A DNA stretch of 64,000 nucleotides from Bacillota bacterium (lineage in GTDB: Bacteria; Bacillota; Clostridia; Christensenellales; CAG-138). Numbering within the stretch: the stretch's first letter is position 1; each line of letters opens with the position of its first letter. Positions 33,960 to 41,704 of the stretch are shown here, piece by piece. A model generated the notes under the pieces. That model searched no databases and was not told the origin of the DNA. It saw nothing but the letters and a program-made list of their open reading frames with translations. The position numbers and the translations under genes were made by a program. The DNA lies in assembly GCA_023426265.1 (NCBI GenBank), contig JAFABA010000165.1, positions 3,733-67,732 on the forward strand. Reading direction: 5' to 3'.

Positions 33960-34604
33960 ATGAATATTACAGAAGATGAGCTTCAATTATATTGGATGTT
34001 TCTCCGAAAGGAAAGGAGCGCCAGACGCACGTTAAATAAAGGCTTTATTTCAAAAGAAATCTATACGGAGGCAATGAAGCGTGCGATTCAAGATTTAGAG
34101 CTAAAGGAGCCTATTGAGCAACTCCTGGATGAAGATTATTTGACATATCTGGCGCACAACTGCGATTTTAATGAGGAAAGTGCATCTATCATCTCTCCGC
34201 GTGCAAAAGCGCGGGCAGAGAAGATGGGAGATGTTAATCCTAGATATGCATGCTTGACCGATATAGCAAAAAGACGAAACAGTAGTGTTTTGCCCAGCTA
34301 TAGTATACAGAGTTGGTTTCGAAGCCACGGTACAATAGAATTTCTGACGCTTTGGGAGCAAGGGAATAACCCAAACTATAACCCGAAAGAATTCGAGATA
34401 TCAGAAATAGAGGCGTCCAAATCAACCCTGACGTTGAAAAATTGGATTGCACGGACTGGTGCCATTGGTATTACTTCCATGCAAGGCAGGTATGGAGGTA
34501 CTTATGCCCACCCTGCTATTGCGTTGGATTTCGAAGCTTGGCTTTCACCAAAGTTCCGACTGACGCTTTTCCAGGGACTGCATATTGTTGAACAGGTAGG
34601 TTAA
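33960..34604 (+). CDS. KilA-N domain protein, C-terminally shortened
   Basis: 214 residues after GGAAGGA. The first half is helical and charged and not recognised. The C-terminal part is a KilA-N domain: Leu-Lys-Asn-Trp-Ile-Ala-Arg-Thr-Gly-Ala-Ile-Gly-Ile, then Gly-Arg-Tyr-Gly-Gly-Thr-Tyr-Ala-His-Pro-Ala-Ile-Ala. It stops about 15 residues after Phe-Glu-Ala-Trp-Leu-Ser-Pro-Lys-Phe, where the family normally continues with a helix of the type Glu-Phe-Gln-Arg-Leu-Lys and further domains. So it is probably a truncated phage- or element-derived DNA-binding protein. A small hairpin (34607-34624) follows the stop. Confidence 0.7.
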   Translation: MNITEDELQLYWMFLRKERSARRTLNKGFISKEIYTEAMKRAIQDLELKEPIEQLLDEDYLTYLAHNCDFNEESASIISPRAKARAEKMGDVNPRYACLTDIAKRRNSSVLPSYSIQSWFRSHGTIEFLTLWEQGNNPNYNPKEFEISEIEASKSTLTLKNWIARTGAIGITSMQGRYGGTYAHPAIALDFEAWLSPKFRLTLFQGLHIVEQVG

Positions 34605-34739
34605 TTGTCTAATTTCTATTAGACCAATACAAAATCTATTTTTTTGCATAGCCGCTACTAAAAGCGCTATTAAAGATCAGTGGTCTCGTGCCAGAGCAAG
34701 AGAGGCTGAGATCATTATCATGTCGCCTCCTCAATTCGT

Positions 34740-34905
34740 ACGTCAGATTATTACAGTAAATCATTGTCTTGCTAAACACGTTGACTTATAATAATTCATA
34801 TAAGATTTTGTTTCGACAAAATTAACGATTAGGCTAATATACGATGTTCTTTTACGCCCACATTAGGCAATAATGCGAAGCCCGACCTATCCTGCATTAG
34901 ACGTA
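34740..34905 (+). promoter_or_regulatory. Promoter and conserved leader of the CBASS operon (copy 2)
   Basis: TTGTCT (34764-34769) and TATAAT (34787-34792), 17 bases apart. The 90 bases from 34741 closely match the leader ahead of the AbiJ-like pair. Downstream lie two CATTA-N5/6-TATAATG-like inverted repeats (34861-34875 and 34894-34909). The CBASS start codon is almost 300 bases beyond the -10, so the transcript would have a long leader with no gene I can support. Confidence 0.6.
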
Positions 34906-35089
34906 TAATGTAAAGTTGTAAATAAAGCTAAGAGATATCTACGAAGGAAACGAATTATGAATCTACGTGGTAATTGATGACGAAGACGATAGGTATAGGA
35001 CTACGTAAAAACTGCAAAGGGCAAAGAAGCAATCCCTAGAGATCCCTGCAGGTTGCCATGTCCAGTATAGAATATGAGGTGAAATTGGT

Positions 35090-36229
35090 ATGCCAACAAT
35101 GCGTAATATAAAGGCAGATGTTGAGCGCCTTTTATGGGGTGTCTCTGCTGGACGTTGCGAATTCGACGGATGCAACAAACCACTTTATCGCCATGAAGCT
35201 ACTGGAACCATTGACAACTATGCCGAGAAGGCTCACATCCACGCTGTTAGTCCAGGTGGGGCACGATATGATCCCGAAGCTGAAGACTTTAAGAACAACT
35301 TTGAAAATCTGATGCTGGTCTGTCCGCAGTGCCATATCACAATCGACCGGAATGAAGAGCAATATAAACCTGCCGTTCTGTTTGAAATGAAGCGTAAACA
35401 TGAACAACGAATTACCACCCTCACCAATATCGGGGCTAATTTGCACAGCCATATGGTATACTACACCGCAAACCTCGCCGGTACTCACCATTCGGTTAAT
35501 GACGGGGATGCAAGGAATGCGTTAGCTTTGTTCGGAAGGTATCCGACTGAAGACTCGCCAATTGATTTAAGCCAAAAGGGTAGTTACGTTGAGGACAGTG
35601 AAGTTGGTTTTTATCAAAACAATATTCAGAATCTTGATCGAGCAATCAGATCAAGAATTCTCGATGTTATAGAACAAGGTTCAAGTATTGCACTGTTTGC
35701 GCTTGCCTCCCAACCACTCTTAATGTATCTCGGTCGCATACTTAACGACAAATACAACGTAGCAGTGTTTCAGTGCCATCGAAGAGAAAATGATAAATGG
35801 AGTTGGGGGCAGCAATACCAACCTGTGAAGTTTCTAGTCACGGAGGCGCAGGGAGCAAGCGAATTGAGTCCAGTTGCACTGGTGTTTTCTCTCAGCAGTG
35901 ATATTGCAGATAATCGTATCAGGACAGTCCTTGGCGAGAGTGCATCCATCTACATGGTTACTATCGAATCACCTAATCGTCAGTTCGTCGATCATCCATC
36001 TGTTATGGATGACTTTGTTGCGGCAACACGTGAAGTGCTGGAGAGGATTAAGCGTAGGCATGGGAAGAATGTCGATCTGCACATCTTTCCAGCAATGCCC
36101 GTTTCGCTGGCGATTCGGTTTGGAATGGACTATATGCCCAAGGCGGACAATAAATTGATCATCTATGACGAGCGATCGGATAGAGGATTTGTTTTTGCCC
36201 TCAGCATAGGAGGATCAAATGACGAATGA
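35090..36229 (+). CDS. cap5: CBASS effector: HNH endonuclease fused to SAVED domain (Cap5)
   Basis: 379 residues, GAGGTG upstream. The N-terminal HNH domain has zinc cysteines Cys23/Cys28 and Cys78/Cys81, the catalytic Ala-His-Ile (His49) and Cys-His-Ile (His82), with Phe-Glu-Asn-Leu between. Residues ~170-375 form the SAVED domain, seen from Ser-Ile-Ala-Leu-Phe-Ala-Leu-Ala, Phe-Gln-Cys-His-Arg-Arg, and Ala-Met-Pro-Val-Ser-Leu-Ala-Ile-Arg-Phe-Gly. In known Cap5 proteins, binding of a cyclic di- or trinucleotide by SAVED triggers oligomerisation and degradation of double-stranded DNA. Its stop overlaps the CD-NTase start by 11 bases. Confidence 0.9.
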   Translation: MPTMRNIKADVERLLWGVSAGRCEFDGCNKPLYRHEATGTIDNYAEKAHIHAVSPGGARYDPEAEDFKNNFENLMLVCPQCHITIDRNEEQYKPAVLFEMKRKHEQRITTLTNIGANLHSHMVYYTANLAGTHHSVNDGDARNALALFGRYPTEDSPIDLSQKGSYVEDSEVGFYQNNIQNLDRAIRSRILDVIEQGSSIALFALASQPLLMYLGRILNDKYNVAVFQCHRRENDKWSWGQQYQPVKFLVTEAQGASELSPVALVFSLSSDIADNRIRTVLGESASIYMVTIESPNRQFVDHPSVMDDFVAATREVLERIKRRHGKNVDLHIFPAMPVSLAIRFGMDYMPKADNKLIIYDERSDRGFVFALSIGGSNDE

Positions 36230-37661
36230 TCAACTCAATGACCTATATAGGCGAATAGCTGACGAACTGGACATATCCGATGCTCACTTCAAACGAGCCG
36301 AAACAAGCTATAACGCGCTTGGTGAGTATATCGGAAATCACAGCAATTATCCCATTGAGGTTTACACGCAAGGCTCGTTCAGACTTGGTACTGTCATTCG
36401 TCCGCTCAGTGATGAAGATGAGTATGACTTGGACCTAATCTGCGAGATTGCCAACGGTCAATCACTTACGGCCGCCGCCATAAAAACTGGAATTGGTAAA
36501 ATTTTTAGGGAATCTGATCGATATTCTGCAAAACTTGAGGAAAAGAAACGTTGTTGGCGTATTGAGTATGCGGATGAGGCTCAGTTCCACATGGATATTA
36601 CGCCGGCTAAACCTAATGTCGAGATGGAACCGTCCATTCTCGTAACAAATAAGAGCGATAATGGTAGCTATTCATTTAGTCCAAGTAATCCTAGAGGGTA
36701 TGCCGACTGGTTTGATCAAAGAAAACTTATTGCGAGTGTTGCAAAAAGTGCAGTGTTTGAATCGGCCGCTGCATCAGTTGAGCCGGTTAAACCTAATCGT
36801 GTAAAGTTACCTTTGCAGCGGGCGATACAGATACTCAAACGGCATCGGGATAAAATGTTTGAGACCGATCCTGACGTCAAACCGATTTCGATCATAATAA
36901 CGACGCTTGCCGCACAAGCATACTGCGGTGAGCTTGGCGTATACGATGCTGTGAAAGGCATTCTCGAGACTTTGCCCCAATACATCCAAAGAAATTCAAA
37001 CGGATATAGAGTTCCGAACCCATCGAACCCTGCCGAGAACTTTGCAGACAAATGGAATAGTGAACCAAGAAAAGCAAAGGCCTTTTTTGACTGGATAGCA
37101 CAGGCAAGAAATGACCTTGTAGTTACCGTGTTATCGATTGGTGATGACTACACTGTTATTGAAGATACATTGGGAGCGGGCGTGGTCGGCCGTGCACTGG
37201 TTGGAATAAATCAAGTTCGCCATGATTCACAACTGGCACTAACTGCATACAGTAATCCAAGCATACGGACTGCATTAAGTGTGCCGCACCGACAACGGCC
37301 TCTATTCAGAGTACCTAAAGCCATTATGCTAGGTATTCAGGCCACCGTCTCCCAGAACGGCCAGCAGTACACTTATAAAAACAATAGCCAGCCTATTCCT
37401 AAGCATTGTTCTATAGACTTTAGCTTAATTGTTTCACCAGCTATACTTAAAGGAGGCTATACGGTATGGTGGCAGGTAGTCAATACTGGCGATGAAGCGA
37501 GAGCACAAAACGGACTAAGGGGTGGATTTGAGAAAAAAGTTAATACCACCCAGCATCATGAAACTTCGCTATATGCAGGGACACATTATGTACAAGCGTT
37601 CCTTACAAAGCGGGGTAGTTGTATCGCGAAATCCAGTGAGTTCATTGTAAATATTTTGTAA
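36219..37661 (+). CDS. CBASS cyclic-oligonucleotide synthase (CD-NTase)
   Basis: 480 residues, AGGAGG five bases from the ATG. The nucleotidyltransferase core is plain: Gln-Gly-Ser-Phe-Arg (Gly52-Ser53), Glu-Tyr-Asp-Leu-Asp-Leu (Asp70, Asp72) and His-Met-Asp-Ile-Thr-Pro (Asp126). A helical OAS1-like half follows to about 310. The last ~120 residues are beta-rich (Tyr-Thr-Val-Trp-Trp-Gln-Val-Val-Asn-Thr-Gly) and fit the AGS-C type sensor domain seen on some CD-NTases. It would make the second messenger that activates the HNH-SAVED effector. No Cap2/Cap3 or Cap6/Cap7 genes are near, so this is a minimal two-gene system. The precise product is not predictable. Confidence 0.9.
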   Translation: MTNDQLNDLYRRIADELDISDAHFKRAETSYNALGEYIGNHSNYPIEVYTQGSFRLGTVIRPLSDEDEYDLDLICEIANGQSLTAAAIKTGIGKIFRESDRYSAKLEEKKRCWRIEYADEAQFHMDITPAKPNVEMEPSILVTNKSDNGSYSFSPSNPRGYADWFDQRKLIASVAKSAVFESAAASVEPVKPNRVKLPLQRAIQILKRHRDKMFETDPDVKPISIIITTLAAQAYCGELGVYDAVKGILETLPQYIQRNSNGYRVPNPSNPAENFADKWNSEPRKAKAFFDWIAQARNDLVVTVLSIGDDYTVIEDTLGAGVVGRALVGINQVRHDSQLALTAYSNPSIRTALSVPHRQRPLFRVPKAIMLGIQATVSQNGQQYTYKNNSQPIPKHCSIDFSLIVSPAILKGGYTVWWQVVNTGDEARAQNGLRGGFEKKVNTTQHHETSLYAGTHYVQAFLTKRGSCIAKSSEFIVNIL

Positions 37662-37747
37662 GACAGCGTTGTTATATGCGCTTTCCAAGGTATACGTAAG
37701 GCGGACACTTTGTAAAGGGGCCGAAGCGCAAAAAAGAGGTGGATAAG

Positions 37748-38323
37748 ATGTCAGATGCAAAAAATGCATACAATCAAATCGCTAGTTTTTTAAGCAACGA
37801 AACAGAAAAAACTTTGCTGCTATGTGGTATTGCTGATAAAGAAAAACATCTATCTCTCCTTAGAGCTTTAAATACTAAGGGAAATCTGAAGGGATTGGTT
37901 TTCTTAATTCATACAACAAAAGATGGTATGACAAATTTCTTCCGATGGGCAGGACTTTATAAAGTTAAAGTACCATCAAAATATGGACAGGGAATGAAAT
38001 TATCCAATCTTACTATCTATTTTGATAATTTAACCACCAAGAGCAGCAGTAATAAATATGATAATTACGCTTTTGATTTTATGATCGTATGGCCAATGCA
38101 AAGCGTTACTGTAAATAAAGAAGAGATTCAAATGCTAAAAGAAATGGTAAAGCGTCAAAAAACAAAAAAGATTGTTTTCCTTACCATAAAAGAACCTTGG
38201 TGTAATCCTTCCTTATTAACGCCCATTGTCGATCGGATAATTAAACTGGATTGTGAGAATGATGATCCGCAGGAATATCAGCGCATTCTTTCTGTCTATG
38301 AAGAGGATATTGGAATACTATAG
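37748..38323 (+). CDS. Unknown alpha/beta protein before the GNAT-PIN gene
   Basis: 191 residues from ATG at 37748, six bases after AGAGGTG; an in-frame GTG at 37739 is less suitable. It alternates hydrophobic strands and helices (Thr-Leu-Leu-Leu-Cys-Gly-Ile, Gly-Leu-Val-Phe-Leu-Ile-His-Thr-Thr, Phe-Asp-Phe-Met-Ile-Val-Trp-Pro, Lys-Ile-Val-Phe-Leu-Thr-Ile) as in Rossmann-type or helicase-related folds, but no nucleotide-binding motif is visible. I do not recognise the family. It starts 86 bases after the CBASS synthase and 38 before the GNAT-PIN gene, so it could go with either. Confidence 0.6.
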   Translation: MSDAKNAYNQIASFLSNETEKTLLLCGIADKEKHLSLLRALNTKGNLKGLVFLIHTTKDGMTNFFRWAGLYKVKVPSKYGQGMKLSNLTIYFDNLTTKSSSNKYDNYAFDFMIVWPMQSVTVNKEEIQMLKEMVKRQKTKKIVFLTIKEPWCNPSLLTPIVDRIIKLDCENDDPQEYQRILSVYEEDIGIL

Positions 38324-38361
38324 AACAATTTGAAGTAATTTGGAACATAAGTGGATTGAAT

Positions 38362-40524
38362 ATGATTAATAATTTGAAAATCGCAAGTTCTGAAATACCT
38401 ATGTCCATAAAACTTGTAGACGTAAATTCGAGACTTTTTCATGATGTTTGTGAATTAGGCGATGCAAATCGTTCAACACTGGGTTTTTTGCCTAGCCAGG
38501 CGTTTTATGAATATGCTGAGCGTAAAGGTATTTTTGCTGCAACCGATAAAGGTAAATTGCTCGGATACGTGATGTTTCGTAAAAGGAATAACAATATTGT
38601 AATAGTACATTTATGTATAGCATCGCAATATCGAGGTAAAAACATTTCTAGTGTTTTGATTCAACATATTGACGATCTGTTTTCAGAGGTTACGTGTATC
38701 AGTCTGTATTGCCGTAGAGATTATCGGCTGGATAATTTTTGGCGGAAGTTAGGATTTACCCCAATCAGTGAGAAAAAAGGACGCGCCTCTAATGAATCAA
38801 TTTTAACAAGGTGGCAGCGAACCAAAAAAACCTTCGATTTACTCCATATGTTTGATGAGCATGACCGACAGGATAAGGTTGTTGCTGCGGTTGATACGAA
38901 TATAGTCATAGATCTCTATGAGGGCAAAAATGAGGAATCTATGGCCTTATTTGCTATGCATATGAGCGAGGCATCATATCGTATTACAAACGATGTGTTT
39001 AATGAAATTAACCGGAATAAGAATAAAGTTCAGCGAACGGATTTACAAAGGTTCGTTCAACACCGATTTATGATAATTGAAGAAAACAATTCTCCTGGAT
39101 ATTGGAATTTAATTAATGGAATATCCGGAGATATTGATATGGGAAGGCATCATTTTGATGATATATCACACATAACACAATGTATTTTAAGTAATACTAT
39201 GGTTTTTATTACTCGGGACGAATGGCTTAGATCAAAAAGAGATTATTTTTATACTCATTATGGACTATCTATACGTTATCCAGCCGAATTTATTTGCGAT
39301 ATCGAAGAATTAGCTCAAGGGAATCTATATAGTCCAGCAAGTCTAGCGGGATCAGAATTAGTCTATACTACATTAGCAACAGAAGATATTAATAGTATTA
39401 TTGGCATGTTGTGCAGTACTATAATGTTTGCTGGGGAAAATAGTACACGTAAAAAGTTGCGCAACTATATTGCTTGTAGGGACAAATATGATTCTATTGT
39501 GGTTAAGCATAATGAGAAAAGCATTGCTGCATATATAGTAACCAAAAAATCTGATTTGCGAACAATTGAATGTTTTGTTATTGATGAGAAGTATAAGGCC
39601 CCACAATGGCGAAATACTTTAGCCCGCCATTTAGTAATGAGATTAATAAAGCAGGCGTATGTTGAAGGCCATAATATTATTGTTTTCAATAAGAACCTGA
39701 TGACTAAGCCGATGCTATCCGCATTTGGAGACTATGGGTTTATTGAGAGCGGCGATATTTGTGTTAAATTATCTATAAAAGGATGCTTACCCCGACACGA
39801 AGTTGAGAAAAAGGTTGTTGAAATAATAGATGAGCTAAGCAATACGTTTGTTAACGATGCGGCAAAGAAGAAGTTGATCGAAACAATCGGGCAAACTAGT
39901 CATATGGAACTCGAAAGAATCCTATGGCCTGTTAAGATCGCTGAAACCAATATAAACTGTTATATAGTACCTATTCGACCTGATTATGCAATGCAATTGT
40001 TTGATGAACAATTGGTTCAGACATATCCTATGCTTTTCCCGCTCGAAAGGACTGAAGCGGCATTAAGCGTTGAAAATGTTTATTTTCGGTCGCCTAAACC
40101 AAGCATATGCAAAGCTCCTGCTCGAATATTATGGTATGTCAGCAATGATAGATTTAACCGTGTTAGCGGCGTGTCAAGTATTCGTGCTGTATCATATTTA
40201 ATTGATTCAAACGTAGGCGCCGCAAAAGCATTGTATCGAAAATATCAGCGTTATGGTGTGCTGGCATGGGATAGCATCATGAAAATAACTAACAATGATC
40301 CAAACGGTAATGTTTCTGCAATGACATTTGGATTAACAGAACAATTTGCATCACCTTTGCCATATGCTTTGATAGTTGATATAATTGAATGCACAATGGG
40401 TAGAAGACCAACCTTTCAATCACCATATCAGGTTGATTCAGAGGTCTTTAATAAAATTTATAATTTCTTGACAGGGGTTCATACAGATGGCAAACAGGAA
40501 AGTGATATTGTCGATAAAGCCTAA
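38362..40524 (+). CDS. GNAT-PIN-GNAT multidomain protein
   Basis: 720 residues. Residues ~15-150 are a GNAT acetyltransferase fold with the acetyl-CoA loop Gln-Tyr-Arg-Gly-Lys-Asn-Ile-Ser (89-96) and Phe-Trp-Arg-Lys-Leu-Gly-Phe. Residues ~173-310 are a PIN-type nuclease: Val-Asp-Thr-Asn-Ile-Val-Ile (Asp178), Phe-Asn-Glu-Ile (Glu215), His-Phe-Asp-Asp-Ile (Asp266/267) and Ile-Thr-Arg-Asp-Glu (Asp286). A second GNAT-like part follows (~375-470). The last 200 residues (Pro-Ala-Arg-Ile-Leu-Trp-Tyr-Val-Ser, Arg-Ala-Val-Ser-Tyr) may be a PUA-type fold. ATG 38362 is used; a TTG two codons earlier is possible. The last 38 bases overlap the ASCH gene. A nuclease with modifying or sensing domains is the inference; no studied homologue comes to mind. 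Confidence 0.7.
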   Translation: MINNLKIASSEIPMSIKLVDVNSRLFHDVCELGDANRSTLGFLPSQAFYEYAERKGIFAATDKGKLLGYVMFRKRNNNIVIVHLCIASQYRGKNISSVLIQHIDDLFSEVTCISLYCRRDYRLDNFWRKLGFTPISEKKGRASNESILTRWQRTKKTFDLLHMFDEHDRQDKVVAAVDTNIVIDLYEGKNEESMALFAMHMSEASYRITNDVFNEINRNKNKVQRTDLQRFVQHRFMIIEENNSPGYWNLINGISGDIDMGRHHFDDISHITQCILSNTMVFITRDEWLRSKRDYFYTHYGLSIRYPAEFICDIEELAQGNLYSPASLAGSELVYTTLATEDINSIIGMLCSTIMFAGENSTRKKLRNYIACRDKYDSIVVKHNEKSIAAYIVTKKSDLRTIECFVIDEKYKAPQWRNTLARHLVMRLIKQAYVEGHNIIVFNKNLMTKPMLSAFGDYGFIESGDICVKLSIKGCLPRHEVEKKVVEIIDELSNTFVNDAAKKKLIETIGQTSHMELERILWPVKIAETNINCYIVPIRPDYAMQLFDEQLVQTYPMLFPLERTEAALSVENVYFRSPKPSICKAPARILWYVSNDRFNRVSGVSSIRAVSYLIDSNVGAAKALYRKYQRYGVLAWDSIMKITNNDPNGNVSAMTFGLTEQFASPLPYALIVDIIECTMGRRPTFQSPYQVDSEVFNKIYNFLTGVHTDGKQESDIVDKA

Positions 40525-40924
40525 ATATGCAGAAGCAATTCTTACTGGAGAAAAAACTGTTGAATTAAGAAGGAGACCCCTCAATCTGCATCAAGGCGAT
40601 CAGGTAGCCTTGTATGCATCGTATCCAGTGAAGGCTATAATTGGGGCATTTACTGTCAAGAAGGTTGTAACAAAGAAAATAGTTGATCTATATGATATGA
40701 TAGAAGCAATGGCCTGTATTTCTTCTGACGAGTTTAGCTTGTATTTTGCTGGAACCGATACAGGTTGTGCGATATTTATTCAAGGATTTACAAGTATAAG
40801 CGAGAGAATTCCTCTGGAAGCATTAGGTTTAAAAGCACCTCAAAGTTATAGATATGTAGATGACGCAATTTGGTCAGAAATTGAGTCAAAGCTTATCCGC
40901 AACCGAGAAGGCATAGCTAATTGA
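40487..40924 (+). CDS. ASCH-domain protein
   Basis: 145 residues. Ile-Lys-Pro-Lys-Tyr-Ala-Glu-Ala-Ile-Leu-Thr-Gly-Glu-Lys-Thr-Val-Glu-Leu-Arg-Arg is the hallmark ASCH start; Val-Ala-Leu-Tyr-Ala-Ser-Tyr-Pro-Val-Lys-Ala-Ile-Ile-Gly-Ala-Phe completes the barrel. ASCH domains belong to the PUA superfamily and bind RNA or modified nucleotides; some are hydrolases or ribonucleases. It overlaps the GNAT-PIN gene by 38 bases, a strong sign of coupled translation and joint function. AGGGG lies nine bases before the ATG. Confidence 0.85.
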   Translation: MANRKVILSIKPKYAEAILTGEKTVELRRRPLNLHQGDQVALYASYPVKAIIGAFTVKKVVTKKIVDLYDMIEAMACISSDEFSLYFAGTDTGCAIFIQGFTSISERIPLEALGLKAPQSYRYVDDAIWSEIESKLIRNREGIAN

Positions 40925-41071
40925 AGAATAGTCTGCGCCATGCAAGAGTTTATAGATTTGGCGTTTATAGAACTTGGAAGTTGTTGCTTACTATAGGTCT
41001 TGAACTTCCGATTATGTTTAATAATTACGACGATCTGATAAAACGATCCCAAGGTAAATTGATCGCCATTC

Positions 41072-41320
41072 CTATTTCTCCAATTCATCGAACAGGCTGT
41101 CGATGCTATCGAAAACAGGCTGGTTCCCAGCCTTCACCTTGGCCTTCACGTCGTTGATTTCCGTTTTCAGCTCGTCTACGAATTTCTTGGGATAGACCGC
41201 CACAGGGATAAGCTGAATCACGCCGTCCTTTTCCGTGATCTCCAGCTTGTCACCCTCCTTGATACCGAGCCGAGTTACCACCTCTTTCGGGATCGTAGTT
41301 CTTTGTTCCGGCGGAAACAC
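41072..41320 (-). CDS. AbrB/MazE-type DNA-binding protein
   Basis: About 82 residues. Gln-Arg-Thr-Thr-Ile-Pro-Lys-Glu-Val-Val-Thr-Arg-Leu-Gly-Ile-Lys-Glu-Gly-Asp-Lys-Leu-Glu is a SpoVT/AbrB swapped-hairpin domain; the C-terminal half is a charged helix. The start is uncertain: a GTG at 41320 with AAGGGAG four bases upstream is used, but the frame stays open across the direct repeat to 41410. Such proteins are often antitoxins, but no credible toxin gene adjoins it on this strand. It faces the ASCH gene tail to tail. Confidence 0.7.
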   Translation of the reverse strand: MFPPEQRTTIPKEVVTRLGIKEGDKLEITEKDGVIQLIPVAVYPKKFVDELKTEINDVKAKVKAGNQPVFDSIDSLFDELEK

Positions 41321-41383
41321 CAGCTCCCTTGGGTGGACAATTTTCAGGATGCTAAAGTCGGACTTGCCTTCAGCTTTTTTCTT

Positions 41384-41420
41384 CTCAAGTCTAAAATATC
41401 TAAATTGTCAACGAAATCCA
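41384..41420. repeat. 37-bp direct repeat, right copy
   Basis: Two mismatches against 33045-33081. It lies at the right edge of the AT-rich island; GC-rich chromosome resumes within about 100 bases. Like the left copy it runs into a hairpin. Confidence 0.7.
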
Positions 41421-41459
41421 AATAGAGCAGGCACCCAAATGGGTGCCTGCTCTATTTGG
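41418..41459. repeat. Perfect 19-bp inverted repeat at the island's right edge
   Basis: Two 19-base arms (41418-41436 and 41441-41459) separated by AAAT, with no mismatch. There is no T run, so it is less likely a simple terminator than a structural or recombination-related site. Confidence 0.7.
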
Positions 41460-41533
41460 AATTGCTTAGCAGGCTTAAGCTGCTTATCACTGAATCACCA
41501 ATCGGTAATGGGTTGAGGCCGATGCCAGCAGCA

Positions 41534-41590
41534 GCAAACGATCCAGTGGATCGTTTGCAGGCCGAAACGGGCATCCGCTTGCGGATGCCC
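41534..41590. repeat. Two perfect hairpins (palindrome-dense block 3)
   Basis: 41534-41558 (12-bp arms, one-base centre) and 41569-41590 (10-bp arms, TT centre). They resemble in style the blocks at 4.6-4.85 and 12.68-12.86 kb. From 41591 to 41704 nothing else is recognisable. Confidence 0.55.
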
Positions 41591-41704
41591 CGGGCACGAG
41601 AAGCCCAGTGAGATAGGAATTTATCACCTTAACGTAACAACCTCATCAAGCAATATTGCCATGCTCAGACAGACAAACTCTATTACAGCGAGGCCTTCAC
41701 CCCA

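Noticed and set aside
40846..41088. Small minus-strand frame after the AbrB-like gene as its toxin partner
   Set aside because: It overlaps the ASCH gene on the opposite strand, has no ribosome site and matches no toxin pattern.
15640..41700. Attachment-site duplication of the tRNA-Thr 3' end at the far side of the island
   Set aside because: I searched 41.3-41.7 kb by eye for the tRNA end and its complement and found no match longer than a few bases.
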